Part shown: positions 35,931 through 46,534 of the stretch, piece by piece
Position numbering within the stretch: position 1 is the first letter of the stretch
Layout of the letters: each line of letters starts with the position of its first letter
Source: Isoetes taiwanensis
Taxonomy: Eukaryota > Streptophyta > Lycopodiopsida > Isoetales > Isoetaceae
Reading direction: 5' to 3'
Assembly: GCA_021234155.1 (NCBI GenBank)
Contig: JAJEKV010000005.1
Coordinates: 8,856,216 to 8,920,215, forward strand
Length of the DNA: 64,000 nt
Program-made: the position numbers and the translations under genes
The notes under the pieces: model-generated
What the model was told of the DNA's origin: nothing
The model's input: only the letters and a program-made list of their open reading frames with translations
The model's database searches: none

Positions 35931-37022
35931 ATCAGCAGAAATGGAGATGTAATATTCGGAATTCCCAGAGAGTGAACTGGCAGAGCCGAATTCTGCTGAG
36001 CCAACCCTGTGTAGTTGTTAACCATTTTGACAACAGGCAGTTGTTAACCATTTTGATCGAATCTAGAACAATGCTGGAGTTGTGTTATTGGATAGCCGGA
36101 ACTGTGGAATTGGAAAGGAGCAAATATGGCAGAGAGCAGCCGATTCCATCTGTGTGCAGGTGGTTGTAGGGAGTACCAGATTCGATATGTGGGATAGTAA
36201 TTGCAAGGAGTAGGCCGCTTCCATCTCCCAGATTCGATATGTGGGATAGTAGTTACAGGGAATAGGCCGCTTCCGTCTGTATCAAAAGAGCAAAAAGTAG
36301 GAAGCTAATAGTACACCGATTTCCCAGAGAAGACCAGTCATGCAAAGTTCTCTTTGGGGCTTACATCAAGTCATTAGTCCTATTCTTGCAGGAGATGGGG
36401 CCTGTGCTCTTTAGTTCCAAATGCCACTCAACGAAGCCCTTGCATTCAGTGAAACTGCCTGAACGAAAAAACAGAAACAAAAAACGAGAGCCATACCTTG
36501 GTATACCGCAAGAAATGGGGATGATCGCCAAGTCCATGTGCAAGCAAATTGCCATTGCTACATCGAACATGAGCTGGAAAGAATGAAGGTATATTTGCAG
36601 CAGGAAAGCTCAGACATGCAGAGCTGGCTGGACATGCAGGCATGCATTACAACGACATGGAGCAGATTGAACGGGCTTCTTCCTTCTTTGCATAGAGGAA
36701 AAGAATTGAAATTTCTATGTGGTTCAGAAAGAGTTACATGAGATGTGAATACGAATCCTGGAAAATAGGTAACATAATAGGGAATAGAATAGGGCAGATC
36801 GCACAGTGAAACAGAACAGGGCCTATTGATTCTTCAATCTAGGCTCTTGCAAGATGGTGTTAGAGGTTTAGCCGGAACAGGGAAACAAAGCCTATTGAAG
36901 AGAAGAATGATAACCGCTAAACAGACAGGAACTCTGTATGTCATAAAGAAAAACGAAGTCTTCAGCTTTCGTTCGATGAGTGACTAATCGCATCTCCGGG
37001 GGGCTATTTTCCTGACCCTTTC
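35931..37022. other. Intergenic DNA with one short tandem repeat
   Basis: No gene supported. The 52-bp duplication is entered separately. The stretch ends directly at the Tourist-like MITE. Confidence 0.5.
36177..36282. repeat. 52-bp tandem duplication
   Basis: GATTCGATATGTGGGATAGT begins at 36179 and 36231; both units end AATAGGCCGCTTCC[AG]TCT or a one-base variant. Two copies only. Confidence 0.85.
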
Positions 37023-37025
37023 TAA

Positions 37026-37662
37026 GGGTGAAATCACACTTGTGCCCGCCCAAGTTTTAAAAAATGCAAGAACCATACACAGGATTCCATTTGGCATGGG
37101 CAGGCACGTTTCTTATCACACTATCACTGCCCAAAACCTCAAAATTCCTGGGCGGGGGTTAATTTCCTGGGCGGGGGTTGCCCTCTGACCACGATCTTGG
37201 GCGCCGCCAGCTAAATGCCAACAGTGCAGCAAGATATCGAAGAGCAAAGATTAGGGTTTTTGTTTGAGCGATTCAGGATGGATTTGAGTGTTTCCTCGCC
37301 GGATTTGCTCAAAATGAAGCCAAAATTGCAAAAGATGCTTGCAGAGGAACTAGAATAGCAAAATCCGAGGAGAAATAATGCTAAAGTCGAAGTAGGCAAT
37401 TGCAAATTCGGATTTTTCTTGCTTGCAGAGGCCCGTAATGGTTGATTCAACAGCAAACAATCTAATCCGTTGAGGTTTGGAGGGATCTGAGACTAAAATC
37501 TGAACAACAAGAATGGTCTTAGGGTTCATCGATTCTGGTCAAGTTTGTGATGTGGCAGTTTGATCTTAGGCACAGGTGTGATACTGATTTCTTGGGCATC
37601 TCGAAGACCTGCCCAAGACATAAAAAGATCATTTTTAGGCGGCCGCAGGTGTGATTTCACCC
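37026..37662. mobile_element. Tourist-like (PIF/Harbinger) MITE
   Basis: The ends GGGTGAAATCACACTTGTGC and inverse GGGTGAAATCACACCTGCGG form an inverted repeat of about 28 bp, flanked by TAA at 37023-37025 and 37663-37665. A 3-bp TAA target duplication is the Harbinger signature. The 637-bp interior encodes nothing. Its right TAA is also the left TAA of the Harbinger element that follows. Confidence 0.85.
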
Positions 37663-37979
37663 TAAGGCCGGGATTCCATTACTCATCATTTTGTGCGGCA
37701 ATCTATTTCTTAACCAACCACCGCTTGACATTTCAATAAATAAAAATTTTGCGGTGTTCCATTGTTGCCGGAACATGGGGACGTGGATTTTTTTTTCATT
37801 CTACCGGATGAATTTCTACAACCGGGGAGAATCCCCTGGTAGAAGGATATCTGGAGCGGCACTTTCCAAAAGAGTGATGGCGTCAAGGTTCGTGAGCCCA
37901 TGGCGCCAAATTCTTTGTAGAAAGAGAGAAATTTTCAAGTGTCTGCCATTCTTCCTTTTCTTCCTTGAGCGCTTCACCA

Positions 37980-38633
37980 TGGACTCAAACTCATCAAATT
38001 CTTCCAATTCCACTTCTCTTGTGTTCTTCAATCCATCTGCCTTCATGGCCACACCAAATTGGGGTGCTTGGATGAGTGCTGCTCATCCAACAAGTGCTGC
38101 AAGTTCTGCTATTGGAGAATCTCCAAATAATATTAATGGTGGAAGAATCCCTCCTACATTCCTTGGTGCTGGAGGCCCAAACATTTTCAGTTCAGGGTCA
38201 CGAAATATCGTGGCAAGAGGTTTGCCAACATCTGTACCATCTCCACTTGGTGGAGAATCCATTATGACAGAAGCAATGCCTACTGCTCCTATTGCTCTTA
38301 ATACTATGACAGGAATAATGTCTACTCCTGCTGCTGTTGCTACTCTTGCAGGCTGTACATGGAGGGTCCATTTCTTCTTCAGATGATGATGAAGTTCCTC
38401 AGGAAACTCAAGATTCTTCTCCAGAGCTAGTGCAGGTTGTGAAGAATGAAAAGCTTCAGGATGATTGCCCAAGGAACATGATTAAAACAGAAGCAAAGAA
38501 GACTTTGTTGCTAAATGAATTAAGAACTGGAAGGAAGGAGTTGCTAGAAGCATTTGGAGAATGGGAAGCGAAGAAATTGCAGGTTGCCGAGGACGTGAAG
38601 AGCCTGCTTGGCGAATTAGTGAAGAAACTTTGA
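37980..38633 (+). CDS. Harbinger ORF1-like protein, probably lacking its Myb-like domain
   Basis: From ATG at 37980 the product begins MDSNSSNSSNSTSLVFFNPS, a Ser/Asn/Pro-rich region, reaching a probable acceptor (CTCTTGCAG) at about 38351. Past it a second frame reads SISSSDDDEVPQETQDSS and ends with a helical KELLEAFGEWEAKKLQVAED segment at 38633. In PIF/Harbinger elements ORF1 encodes a Myb/SANT-type DNA-binding partner of the transposase. The usual Trp-rich Myb region is not visible here; it would fall near the frame change and may have been deleted with the intron. Assignment rests mainly on location inside the element. Confidence 0.5.
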
Positions 38634-38885
38634 AAAAGCCTTAGCAAAGTGATCTCGGCACACACTCTCTAGACAAACCAGTAGATTCTGCCTTGTATTA
38701 AAATGCGTAAGCTTTTTCTGTATGTAATCTTTTTCTGTACGTTCAACATGATGTTAAAGACGCTTCCGTGAGGGTTCCACTGGGTGCACTCAAAATGAAG
38801 TGAGAAAAAGACACCACATATTTTCTTCTGGCTTCTAGACAAGAATCTGAATTATCTGTCAGTATTCTGATTTTTAGGTTCTGAA

Positions 38886-39893
38886 TCACATGTTACTAGG
38901 CAGCATGTTGGCTGTCCCTATTGGTTTATTATTGCCATTTGGTGCCTTCAATTGGCCAAAAGTGCACTTCACTGGCATTCTTGTCGATGATTGGATGTAA
39001 TTCCAATTTGATTCTACATCAGTAAGTCCATCTCTATGACCCTTGTAAGGAGGCAACATCCAAGGACGTGGTGGATAAGCTGCATCACCAACAAGGCAGT
39101 ACATTCCAAGCTGACCCCTTGCTACTCTTTGCCCAGCTTTAGATTGCTGAAATAGCTTCCAATCATGAAGGCTCCCTGCCCAACCTACATCATAATCCCA
39201 AACAGAACAATCAGACCCAACAATTGCCTGCAACAAAGCTGAATGGAATCCTTTCCGATTATAATAATCTTGTGGATTCTGACACGGAGCAATGATCGGC
39301 AAGTGGCTACCATCTACTGCTCCTACAATGAAAGGAATGCCTCTAATTTTCTCAAAACCATTTGCAAGTTCTTCCATTTTATCGATTGAAGGCCATCTTA
39401 TACACATCGGCTCTAAATGCTCTTTAACACAAGCACAAAACTCAACAACTGCTCTTTGAACAGTTGTATATCCTACAGCATACGTGTCTCCTATGTCCTT
39501 CAAGGTATTTCCTATAGCTAATCTAGTCAAAGCCATGACCACTTTTTTCTCTACAGGCACAGCTTGTCTCATTCGAGTGTCCTCTCTTTTTAGAAAAGGG
39601 CCTAACACAGTACAAAGGTAATGAAATGTAGGTCTGGATACTCTAACTCTTCTCTTAAACATGTAATCATTGAAGGATTGCATTAAAGTGACTTCCATAA
39701 ATTCTCCTGGCCTATTGTATGACCACACCCCTACCTGCCTTTCCATTCTACCATCAAATTCCCCCACCAATGCTTGAGCTTCCTCCATCCAAGAAGACAA
39801 GGTTAGAGCACTCACAGTTGATGCCTGATCAAGGTGAGATATTACCCATTGATAAAGCAGCATCACAGCAGCAATGTTTCGATTCCTCTCCAT
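38886..39893 (-). pseudogene. PIF/Harbinger transposase (HARBI1-like), third catalytic residue lost
   Basis: A continuous 335-codon frame. It contains the helix-turn-helix block (VALTRLAIGNTLKDIG-like) near residue 125, GAVDGSHLPI with Asp194, GSLHDWKLF near 240 and LVGDAAYP with Asp270. These are the DDE transposase landmarks of the HARBI1 family, which cut at terminal repeats and insert at TWA sites. The third acid should lie in RMxVExAFGRLK; here it is RMPVKCTFGQLK, so Glu is Lys309 (codon 38969-38967, a one-base change). The C-terminus after this point also departs from the family and is short. The frame is otherwise intact. Confidence 0.85.
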
Positions 39894-40127
39894 GGCTTCT
39901 TAATGTCCTTCAGCAGCAATTTGAATCTGCCGCTGTTGAAGTTCGCGCAATCTTTTGTGCAGATCGAGGATTAGAAATGGTTGAAAAGGCAACGTGGAAA
40001 TAAGAAAGGGCAAAAGTGGAACATTGCAAAAAAGTGCCGGCAAAAAAAAATTATAAACGCATGTGCCGAACCGGAAACAATGATCCACGTCATTAAAAAA
40101 ACCCATGGCAATGGAATCCTGGCCTAA

Positions 40128-41840
40128 TTTCGTCTGCCATTCATGTGATAAAATCAAGATCCAATGGTGAAAATATATGCCACATCAGATATTGATGAAG
40201 TGGAACGGCCACGTGGATAAGCTAGAATTGCGAGAAAGGTTGTCGGCCCGGTAGGGCTGGTGTGCTAAAAAAAAGTATGGGTAGCCATACAATTTCTAAT
40301 CTCCAGTCAGGGAGATGATGTGAACATTATATTGGCACAAATGATGTGTTCGAAGTATTGTCCTGTCCATAGGTTCTGGCTTCCAATCCAGCTTTGGTGT
40401 TTATGGTTTGATAAGTGAGTAAACATCTTCGTGGTGAAGGAATATTTATTTGCGCCTATGGGAGGGGGTTAAGTAAGCACATAGCCTGCGAGAGGGGAGC
40501 GTTGACCCATTAAATCATCTGTGAGCATGCATGTAGGAGTTTTTTTTATTTTAACTAGCCTTATCGGATTGCAAGCGACTGGATCATGATAGTAATCTCC
40601 AAACATGTGGAATTACATTTAAATTAAGATCATTTTGTAAACATGGTATTTCGACTATAGGCCACCTGTATCATATTTCATACTACATGTTGCACACAAA
40701 AACTATAGAGAAAGTTATTAAAATGCCTTTATATTTTGCGAAAATAACGCGAAGGGCATTTCAAGTAAATAAAGTAATATACTTTTTGTAGAATTAAAGC
40801 AAAAATTGTTTTCATGAAAGTTGTATATCATGATAAGATCTTTCCAATAAGATCAATTTCTCATACATTGAAGTTTAAATCCACAAACTAATGCTCTTTT
40901 GAGTTGTTTTTTTAGAACACACGTTTTAAACACTGTACCTTGAACACCATTATTCCATTTTTCTTCTAGTTGTTCGGTAGATCTCACTCTCATTTGTAAG
41001 CTTTGTAAAGGCTACCTTCTAGTCTGATCAGTCAAAAAGAAATTGTTACTATTTTAGCAAAACACCTTAATTTTTTGGGGCATTTTTGTAATTTCTGCAG
41101 AGTATAGGGACATTCTGGCACAAAATTACAAAAAAATTATTGCGACGGCATACTCGATGCAAAAGCTATTGGGTGTTGAAAATACTCAATAAAAAGAAGA
41201 AAATTATTTTATCACGTTGTTTCCACATGCATGCATGCAATGAAATCATGCCTACATTGAGCACATATGCTCTAGCACAACGAGAATCTACTTCAACAAA
41301 TCGATCAAAACAGGTATATTAACGTAGGTTTTTGCAAGTGGAGATATCGAACTACTGTTGCGGATTTACTTGTTAGCTCAGAATGTTTGATAGTTGAGCC
41401 TAGTATTAACATCCAAAGCTGGGAATGAAATCAATGGATTGCATTTATGAAAATCTTGTTCATTTTATCGTAAGTTTGTGGGTGGTTCTAAAGTTGGCAA
41501 TCATGTCTTTTTCATAATATGAAGCGAGGGCTTTAAATGCATTGGATGCAAAAGATATTTTACAAGAACACAGTTTTCAATATTATACAATATTGAAGCC
41601 ATTTGCTTCATAAGGAATGAAGGTGTTATGCAAAAAAAAGCAAAGAAGAATTTTATATCCAGAGTTTTGAATGTAAAGTATAGTAAAGGTCAAACCATTA
41701 GATTCATGGATCCATATGGCAAGCGGTTGTTGGCGAAGACGATCTTAGTGTGCTAGACCGTGCTCTCCTCAAAGATAAAAAAAGCCACATACATCATAGG
41801 GCATTAAAAGGAAATGTAGTATCTCATGAAGCATCATCCC
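40128..41840. other. Intergenic DNA, no supported gene
   Basis: AT-rich, with short frames lacking domains. At 40210-40250 a phrase matches 34666-34712 (short dispersed repeat). Nothing else recognised. Confidence 0.5.
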
Positions 41841-41860
41841 AAAACCTTCTGGTGCAAGGT

Positions 41861-42156
41861 AATATGAAAGTCTTGGCTAATATGGAGTGTATGGAAGCGA
41901 AGGCGAAGAAAGGTCTTTTATGATAAGCATATTTCTTCTCAGGTGGTGCTTCAAGAAATTCGTAAGAAGTTGTATAATTGCTTTCAGATCTCCAATTGGC
42001 CTGATCGTATTAAAATTCCAATATGGAGTGATCGTCTAAAAGTGATTGATGCTTCAGGGACATTTCTTACTTCTGAAAGTACTTTGTAATATTTTGAGTG
42101 TATAATATGAAGTAAATTACGTTCTTCAAAAAAAAAAAAAAAAAAAAAAAAAAAAA
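41861..42156 (+). mobile_element. 5'-truncated L1-type LINE tail, its poly(A) split by a later insertion
   Basis: The sequence translates as SWLIWSVWKRRRRKVF and continues to a stop, matching the post-zf-RVT end of the LINE at 22961-23476. It ends in a run of 29 A (42128-42156). Its left target duplication CCTTCTGGTGCAAGGT lies at 41845-41860. The matching right copy is not next to this poly(A) but at 50727-50742, after a second A-run, so the Penelope-like unit inserted within the A-tail. Confidence 0.85.
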
Positions 42157-42827
42157 CAAACCTGACCGAGCTAGCCTTGGCAACAGCCCACTAGCCCTTC
42201 AAACTACCTCAGTCAATCCCTTGGTAGCCTTATCAAACCAAACTATGACTGAGTTCATCATAGCCGGGACATCTTAACTCTGGAAAACAAGTTATTTAAC
42301 TTTAATCTTTGTGTCTCTTAGTATTTTCTGCCATCACCAAATCCTTAGGATTATAATTATGTTGGATTATTGCCTTAGGTTTGGCCTACAATAGGTTAAA
42401 CTAACCTGCCTAGAAGTCTGTACACATTGTACAAAATGCCTTAACTTATTACTATACCTTTTTAAACTCCTATACTAGGCTTACTAGTTTAATTTCTTTG
42501 GTTATTCCCATCGTGATTAATTTATTTAATGACTCCAGAATGAAGATTTTTATACTTTGAGACTATATACAGTCTTATATTTCACCTCTTTAATCCATAA
42601 GGTCTCTCTTAACTACTGGTGTACTTATGTCTTTCCATATTATTCCTACTCAATGGACATGCAACATAGGTAGAATCATTCTATACCAAGTATGCACAAG
42701 AAAATAATGTTGACACTCAGTATTGTCAAAAACCAAAATATATTCAGAAAGAAGATTTACCACTATTGTTGTGCTGTTCCACAACCAAGAGTTTGACTGC
42801 AATTATACGTTAATATTATTGTAAAGT

Positions 42828-43196
42828 TTAGCAACAGTAGAGTACTTTTACCAGCTGGTTTAAACCTGTATGTTTCATTCTGCTCCACAAAATACAGTTC
42901 ACGGCTATAACTAAGAAGCCAAAGGTTGATAGAAGAAACCTTTTAAGTTTAACAAAATCAGGTTGGTTCAGCACCATTACCACTCCAATAGTAACAATGT
43001 TATATGATATTTCAGCAAGTAAATACTCATCCCATCCCTTTAAGCAGAAGCCATACATAACAGCAAAAAGAAGACAATGAGAGATGAACCACCACGTACC
43101 TGCAGCCAACCATGCAAACATTAGCAGTAGACCTGGTAAAGATGCAAGGGCCAAAAGGTACATTGGGTGGTTCATGGCTCTTCGCCCTTCACCCAT
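42828..43196 (-). CDS. Four-helix membrane protein ORF in pseudo-LTR copy A
   Basis: 122 codons starting MGEGRRAMNHPMYLLALASL. Hydrophobic segments at about residues 12-38, 39-52, 60-80 and 87-105 predict four membrane helices. It is flanked by intron-like signals: TTACTAATAC and AG before the ATG, and CAGCTG/GTAAAA before the end. As an exon it would be 352 bases and would put a stop at its fifth codon if joined to exon 1 in phase, so it may be an alternative exon or an independent ORF. No family recognised. Identical protein in copy B. Confidence 0.45.
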   Translation of the reverse strand: MGEGRRAMNHPMYLLALASLPGLLLMFAWLAAGTWWFISHCLLFAVMYGFCLKGWDEYLLAEISYNIVTIGVVMVLNQPDFVKLKRFLLSTFGFLVIAVNCILWSRMKHTGLNQLVKVLYCC

Positions 43197-43600
43197 TGTA
43201 CATCTTTTTGCCCTTGTATTAGTAACTGCTAAAAAGAGAAAGCTTAGAAATTAACTACTGCTGTAGGAGAACTTTTTATGTTCTTATTGTGTAACCTACA
43301 CCATGTTCTTGTTTACCATAACCTGTCGATTCAAGTTTACAAATTACAGGTGCTATTAGGCGAATAGCTAACCCTTAGTTAGCTTCACACTTAACTGTGA
43401 ACAAAGGGAAATCCAAACTGTTCCAGAAACTTTTGGCCACGGTTTCCTTCTCCAAGAAATTCTGAAATCTTATTTTTTCATAAACTGCTACTTTATTCCT
43501 TATGTACCTCTTTTATGATCATGGATACGTCCAGGCTCTGTTATTCTTTATAGGAAATCAGGTTATCTTCAATATTATTTGTAAACTTTGTAGGAAGACC

Positions 43601-43921
43601 TCATACCTGATTTTCTTCTTCATCGGATTGATTTAATTCGTCCATTTGTGTTTCAGGAACGAACTGCTCACTAGCATTATTTCCCTTGTAATAACTTGTT
43701 TGCCTACGATTCATATTTCCAGCTTTCTTGTGCATGTAGCCTGAACCGCCATCAAAGCTCCTTTTATGGTCATACCCTCTTCCTGATCCTCGCCTATCCA
43801 TGTTTAAGGCCTTGAATCCAACACAGCATTCACAATCATATAACTCTTTGCAGGTCTGCACTGGGTAATCCGGAGGCTCTTCTTCCTCTTGGTTAGAATC
43901 ACAATCTGAGAAATACCCCAT
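43601..43921 (-). CDS. Exon-1 ORF of the Penelope-like element, copy A
   Basis: 106 codons, MGYFSDCDSNQEEEEPPDYP at the start, a Cys-rich middle (ELYDCECCVGF), then a Gly/Arg-rich stretch (DRRGSGRGYDHKRSF) and an acidic end DELNQSDEEENQ. The last full codon, CAG, is directly followed by GTATGAG, a strong donor at 43606. A Gly/Arg plus acidic composition suggests RNA binding. In copy A the frame upstream is closed by stops, whereas copy B has an earlier ATG but a frameshift inside. Confidence 0.55.
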   Translation of the reverse strand: MGYFSDCDSNQEEEEPPDYPVQTCKELYDCECCVGFKALNMDRRGSGRGYDHKRSFDGGSGYMHKKAGNMNRRQTSYYKGNNASEQFVPETQMDELNQSDEEENQV

Positions 43922-44509
43922 TCTGGGAGTTGTCGATATATCTTGGGGAGCGGCAATTTACTATCAGCCTTCCCTAAATGTCATACTACTGACATTCTAG
44001 GGTTCCTAAATCCAATAAAAACTGTGCGTATCAAAAAGCCCACCTTTCTTAAATAACTTATCCATCATATGGAAAATGCCTTTACCGTCCCAAGTGTTCC
44101 TAAAACGATTTTTAGCCTTTGCATGTACACATACCAATATAAACCATATGTGTTATAAGATAAAAGCCTTTCCACCTAACCATTTAAAAACTATCAATAC
44201 TATATTTCCAATGCTCATGTTTCAAGATCATCTAAATCATTGGAATTATTATTATAGGTAGTCTAATATAAAAAAAACCCTGCCTCCTACCGTAGGCTTG
44301 CTTCAGACCCCTACAAATTATTGCAAATACTGTAACATAAGGGTGGGAATACCCCTACTTGTTACAGTAGGGGTCCTCCACAACCCTATGTTTATTTCAG
44401 TAGTTAATATCCCGAAAATTTTATTTACCTTTAAACTTTTAACACTTATGATCTTGTTGAGCATGTTACTCCATACCAATAGCTAGGGAATAATCATAAG
44501 TGACATACC

Positions 44510-46534
44510 TTAGTAAAATTTCAGTAGACTTAAAAGAGTGTCCTTGTCGTATTTTAGTCCCGGGAATACATTATCTTGGATATATTTGTAAACCCGCTTT
44601 TGTAAACCTCTTTTGTCAAACCCATTATTGGTGAAACTGTCGACCAGTGCCTTGATATCTTGGGCAGCCAATACTGGATTTGTATTTATATACATGAAAG
44701 GCATGATCTGTGAAACAATGACATTCCTGGCCTGCATGTATGGTCTGCAACCACTTGCATGTATGAACTTAATAGCCTTAAACGGTAATAGTTCCCTTTT
44801 ATCAAATTTGAAAGTTTGAAACAGTCCTAATGCTTTGTCGAAGACCTGTATGGTCATGTTAAGAAAGTTGGCCTTGCAGCCCCATATATGATCAGGGTGG
44901 TTATCAGAATATATGATCTCATCTTTAATCCCTAGGGAGTTAAGATCATAGATTTGTAGTTCCACTTCCTCAGACCCTATATTTTCTTTAAGGAACTTCT
45001 TAATTCCTGGGCAGTTAATAGCCAGTAAATCATCCATGTACCTAAACACATGTCTGAAGGATTTGATATCTTCATATCTGCCATGCATGGCCAGACTTTT
45101 GATGAACTGCAGTTCGAACCAAGCCAGATACAAATTGCACCAACAGGGGCTGCAAGAGAATCCCATGGGAATTCCAGAAATTTGCTGCCACAAACCCTTA
45201 CCTACTTTTACACAGCAGTTGTTGAGCAGCCAGGTATTGATTTTAACAAACTTTTGTTGGGTAATCAAGTCCCAACATTTACTTTGGGGAGCTGTCTTAA
45301 ACCATCTGGCTACAAACTCGCCATTATTAGATTTTTTGATCCATAGATTGCATTTTTTATTTCTCTTTCTCATGAACCTCCAAGTGAGTCCAGCAATTTT
45401 TTCCATGACTTCACATATGCCATTACTTCCAAGTAAAGGAATACTTTCATAACATCTAGTGATGTCTGCTACAAATACATCCTGGATTTTGTGAGGTAGA
45501 TTAAGAGCTACATCGTATACGGAATTGACAATCCAGTTACAATTTATCCTGCCAGGTAGGAAAGTGTTAATGCACTCACATGCATCCTTGGAGATCTCAG
45601 GCCAGTTACTCAAAATAGAATTAAGGGTGGCTGTAAGAATGAGGGCCATTTCAGAGTAGATTGTACCATGGGCGTTTGTGATCCACCTGGAGGACTGTTT
45701 GTGTACTTTGAATATTCCAAGAAGATATGGGAGTTTATCAGACTCGAAGCTGATGTAGTCAAAGTATTCCCTCATATTATTCTTTAATTCCATGACCAAT
45801 TCGTCTATGGTAGTAACCAAAGGTCTGAAATCAGAACTGTCCAATCTTTTGAGAGCTTCATCCCTAATATGTTTAGGACATATGAAGCATGGGTTATTAG
45901 CTGCCTTGTCAACCCCTGAAACATATAGGTTCTTGGCCAGCCATTCTAAATTTTTAACCACATCCTGGTCATTTAGTGCAAACTTTCTGGTGATATTACT
46001 TCTGCATCCATCTTGTATTTCACTTCCCACATGTTCAATAATGTCAGCAATTATTTCCTTTTTCAAATCATCCTGGATGAAGGGGAACTGGTACCTATGA
46101 AGTTCAAATATATTCTGGCATGTATTTCTGATCTCAGTTTTCATGTCTTTCCATTTGAGTGCCTTATCAGGAATATGGCTCAAACCTTTTTTCAACAGAT
46201 TTCTAAGTACCTTATTGTGTACAATATCTAAATCTATGGTTCTGACGTGCCCGATATTCATGTCTACAAATCTGGTTAAATTTGGATTTGTGCAGGGGCA
46301 TTTAGGCTCTTTGTCCTCTGCAAACACTGGATACGGTTTATAGCAGATCTCTTTGAGGTTTTCAGTATACCTCCAAGCAAACATAGTGTCCTCCATTATT
46401 TGTGCTCCAGCTTCTCCCAATTTGGCTGTCATATATCTATGCACAATTTTAGGAAAACAGATACTATCCAAAATTTTGGAAAGGAAAAGGCAGTGGACTA
46501 TCTTCCTTTTACAACTCATATCCACTTCATTCAT
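44510..46534 (-). CDS. Penelope-type reverse transcriptase
   Basis: 674 codons, uninterrupted. Residues 105-123 (HNKVLRNLLKKGLSHIP) match the KGLxFxP block before Penelope RT cores. KVHK at 276-279 followed by RWITNAHGTIY is the PKIHKxxRPIxSxxGSxxY block. Motif A is FVADITRCYESIPL (353-366), motif B GIPMGFSCSPCWCNLYLAWFE (454-474) and motif C RYMDDLL (498-504). FLNMTIQV (557-564) and GFDKRGLQKRVYKYI (638-652) fit the thumb. All catalytic Asp residues are present. The chain ends soon after the thumb, and no GIY-YIG domain follows or precedes it. It copies RNA to DNA, probably priming from existing 3' ends. Upstream splice signals near 46550-46570 leave the true start uncertain. Confidence 0.85.
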   Translation of the reverse strand: MNEVDMSCKRKIVHCLFLSKILDSICFPKIVHRYMTAKLGEAGAQIMEDTMFAWRYTENLKEICYKPYPVFAEDKEPKCPCTNPNLTRFVDMNIGHVRTIDLDIVHNKVLRNLLKKGLSHIPDKALKWKDMKTEIRNTCQNIFELHRYQFPFIQDDLKKEIIADIIEHVGSEIQDGCRSNITRKFALNDQDVVKNLEWLAKNLYVSGVDKAANNPCFICPKHIRDEALKRLDSSDFRPLVTTIDELVMELKNNMREYFDYISFESDKLPYLLGIFKVHKQSSRWITNAHGTIYSEMALILTATLNSILSNWPEISKDACECINTFLPGRINCNWIVNSVYDVALNLPHKIQDVFVADITRCYESIPLLGSNGICEVMEKIAGLTWRFMRKRNKKCNLWIKKSNNGEFVARWFKTAPQSKCWDLITQQKFVKINTWLLNNCCVKVGKGLWQQISGIPMGFSCSPCWCNLYLAWFELQFIKSLAMHGRYEDIKSFRHVFRYMDDLLAINCPGIKKFLKENIGSEEVELQIYDLNSLGIKDEIIYSDNHPDHIWGCKANFLNMTIQVFDKALGLFQTFKFDKRELLPFKAIKFIHASGCRPYMQARNVIVSQIMPFMYINTNPVLAAQDIKALVDSFTNNGFDKRGLQKRVYKYIQDNVFPGLKYDKDTLLSLLKFY

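Larger units (their letters stand above)
37666..40124. mobile_element. PIF/Harbinger DNA transposon carrying two ORFs
   Basis: Ends GGCCGGGATTCCATT and inverse GGCCAGGATTCCATT form a 15-bp inverted repeat with one mismatch, flanked by TAA (37663-37665, 40125-40127). The 2.46-kb interior has a plus-strand ORF1-like gene and a minus-strand DDE transposase, arranged convergently. This matches the two-gene plan of Harbinger elements. Transposase defects suggest the copy is dead, although the ends look mobile if helped in trans. Confidence 0.9.
42161..44270 (-). repeat. Pseudo-LTR copy A (3' side of the element)
   Basis: Starts CCTGACCGAGCTAGCCTTGG and ends ATAGGTAGTCTAATATA. It aligns end to end with copy B at 48580-50702 with few differences. 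It holds copies of the exon-1 ORF (43601-43921) and the four-helix membrane ORF (42828-43196). On the far side it touches the LINE A-tract; on the inner side it runs into AAAAAAAACCCTG, the same motif that precedes copy B. Confidence 0.95.

Noticed and set aside
37816-38472. Minus-strand frames of 78 and 129 codons
   Set aside because: Antisense to the Harbinger ORF1-like gene, with composition mirroring its Ser/Pro-rich coding strand.
45050-45452. Plus-strand open frames of 98 and 138 codons inside the reverse transcriptase gene
   Set aside because: They are antisense shadows of the 674-codon minus-strand RT and show no domain.
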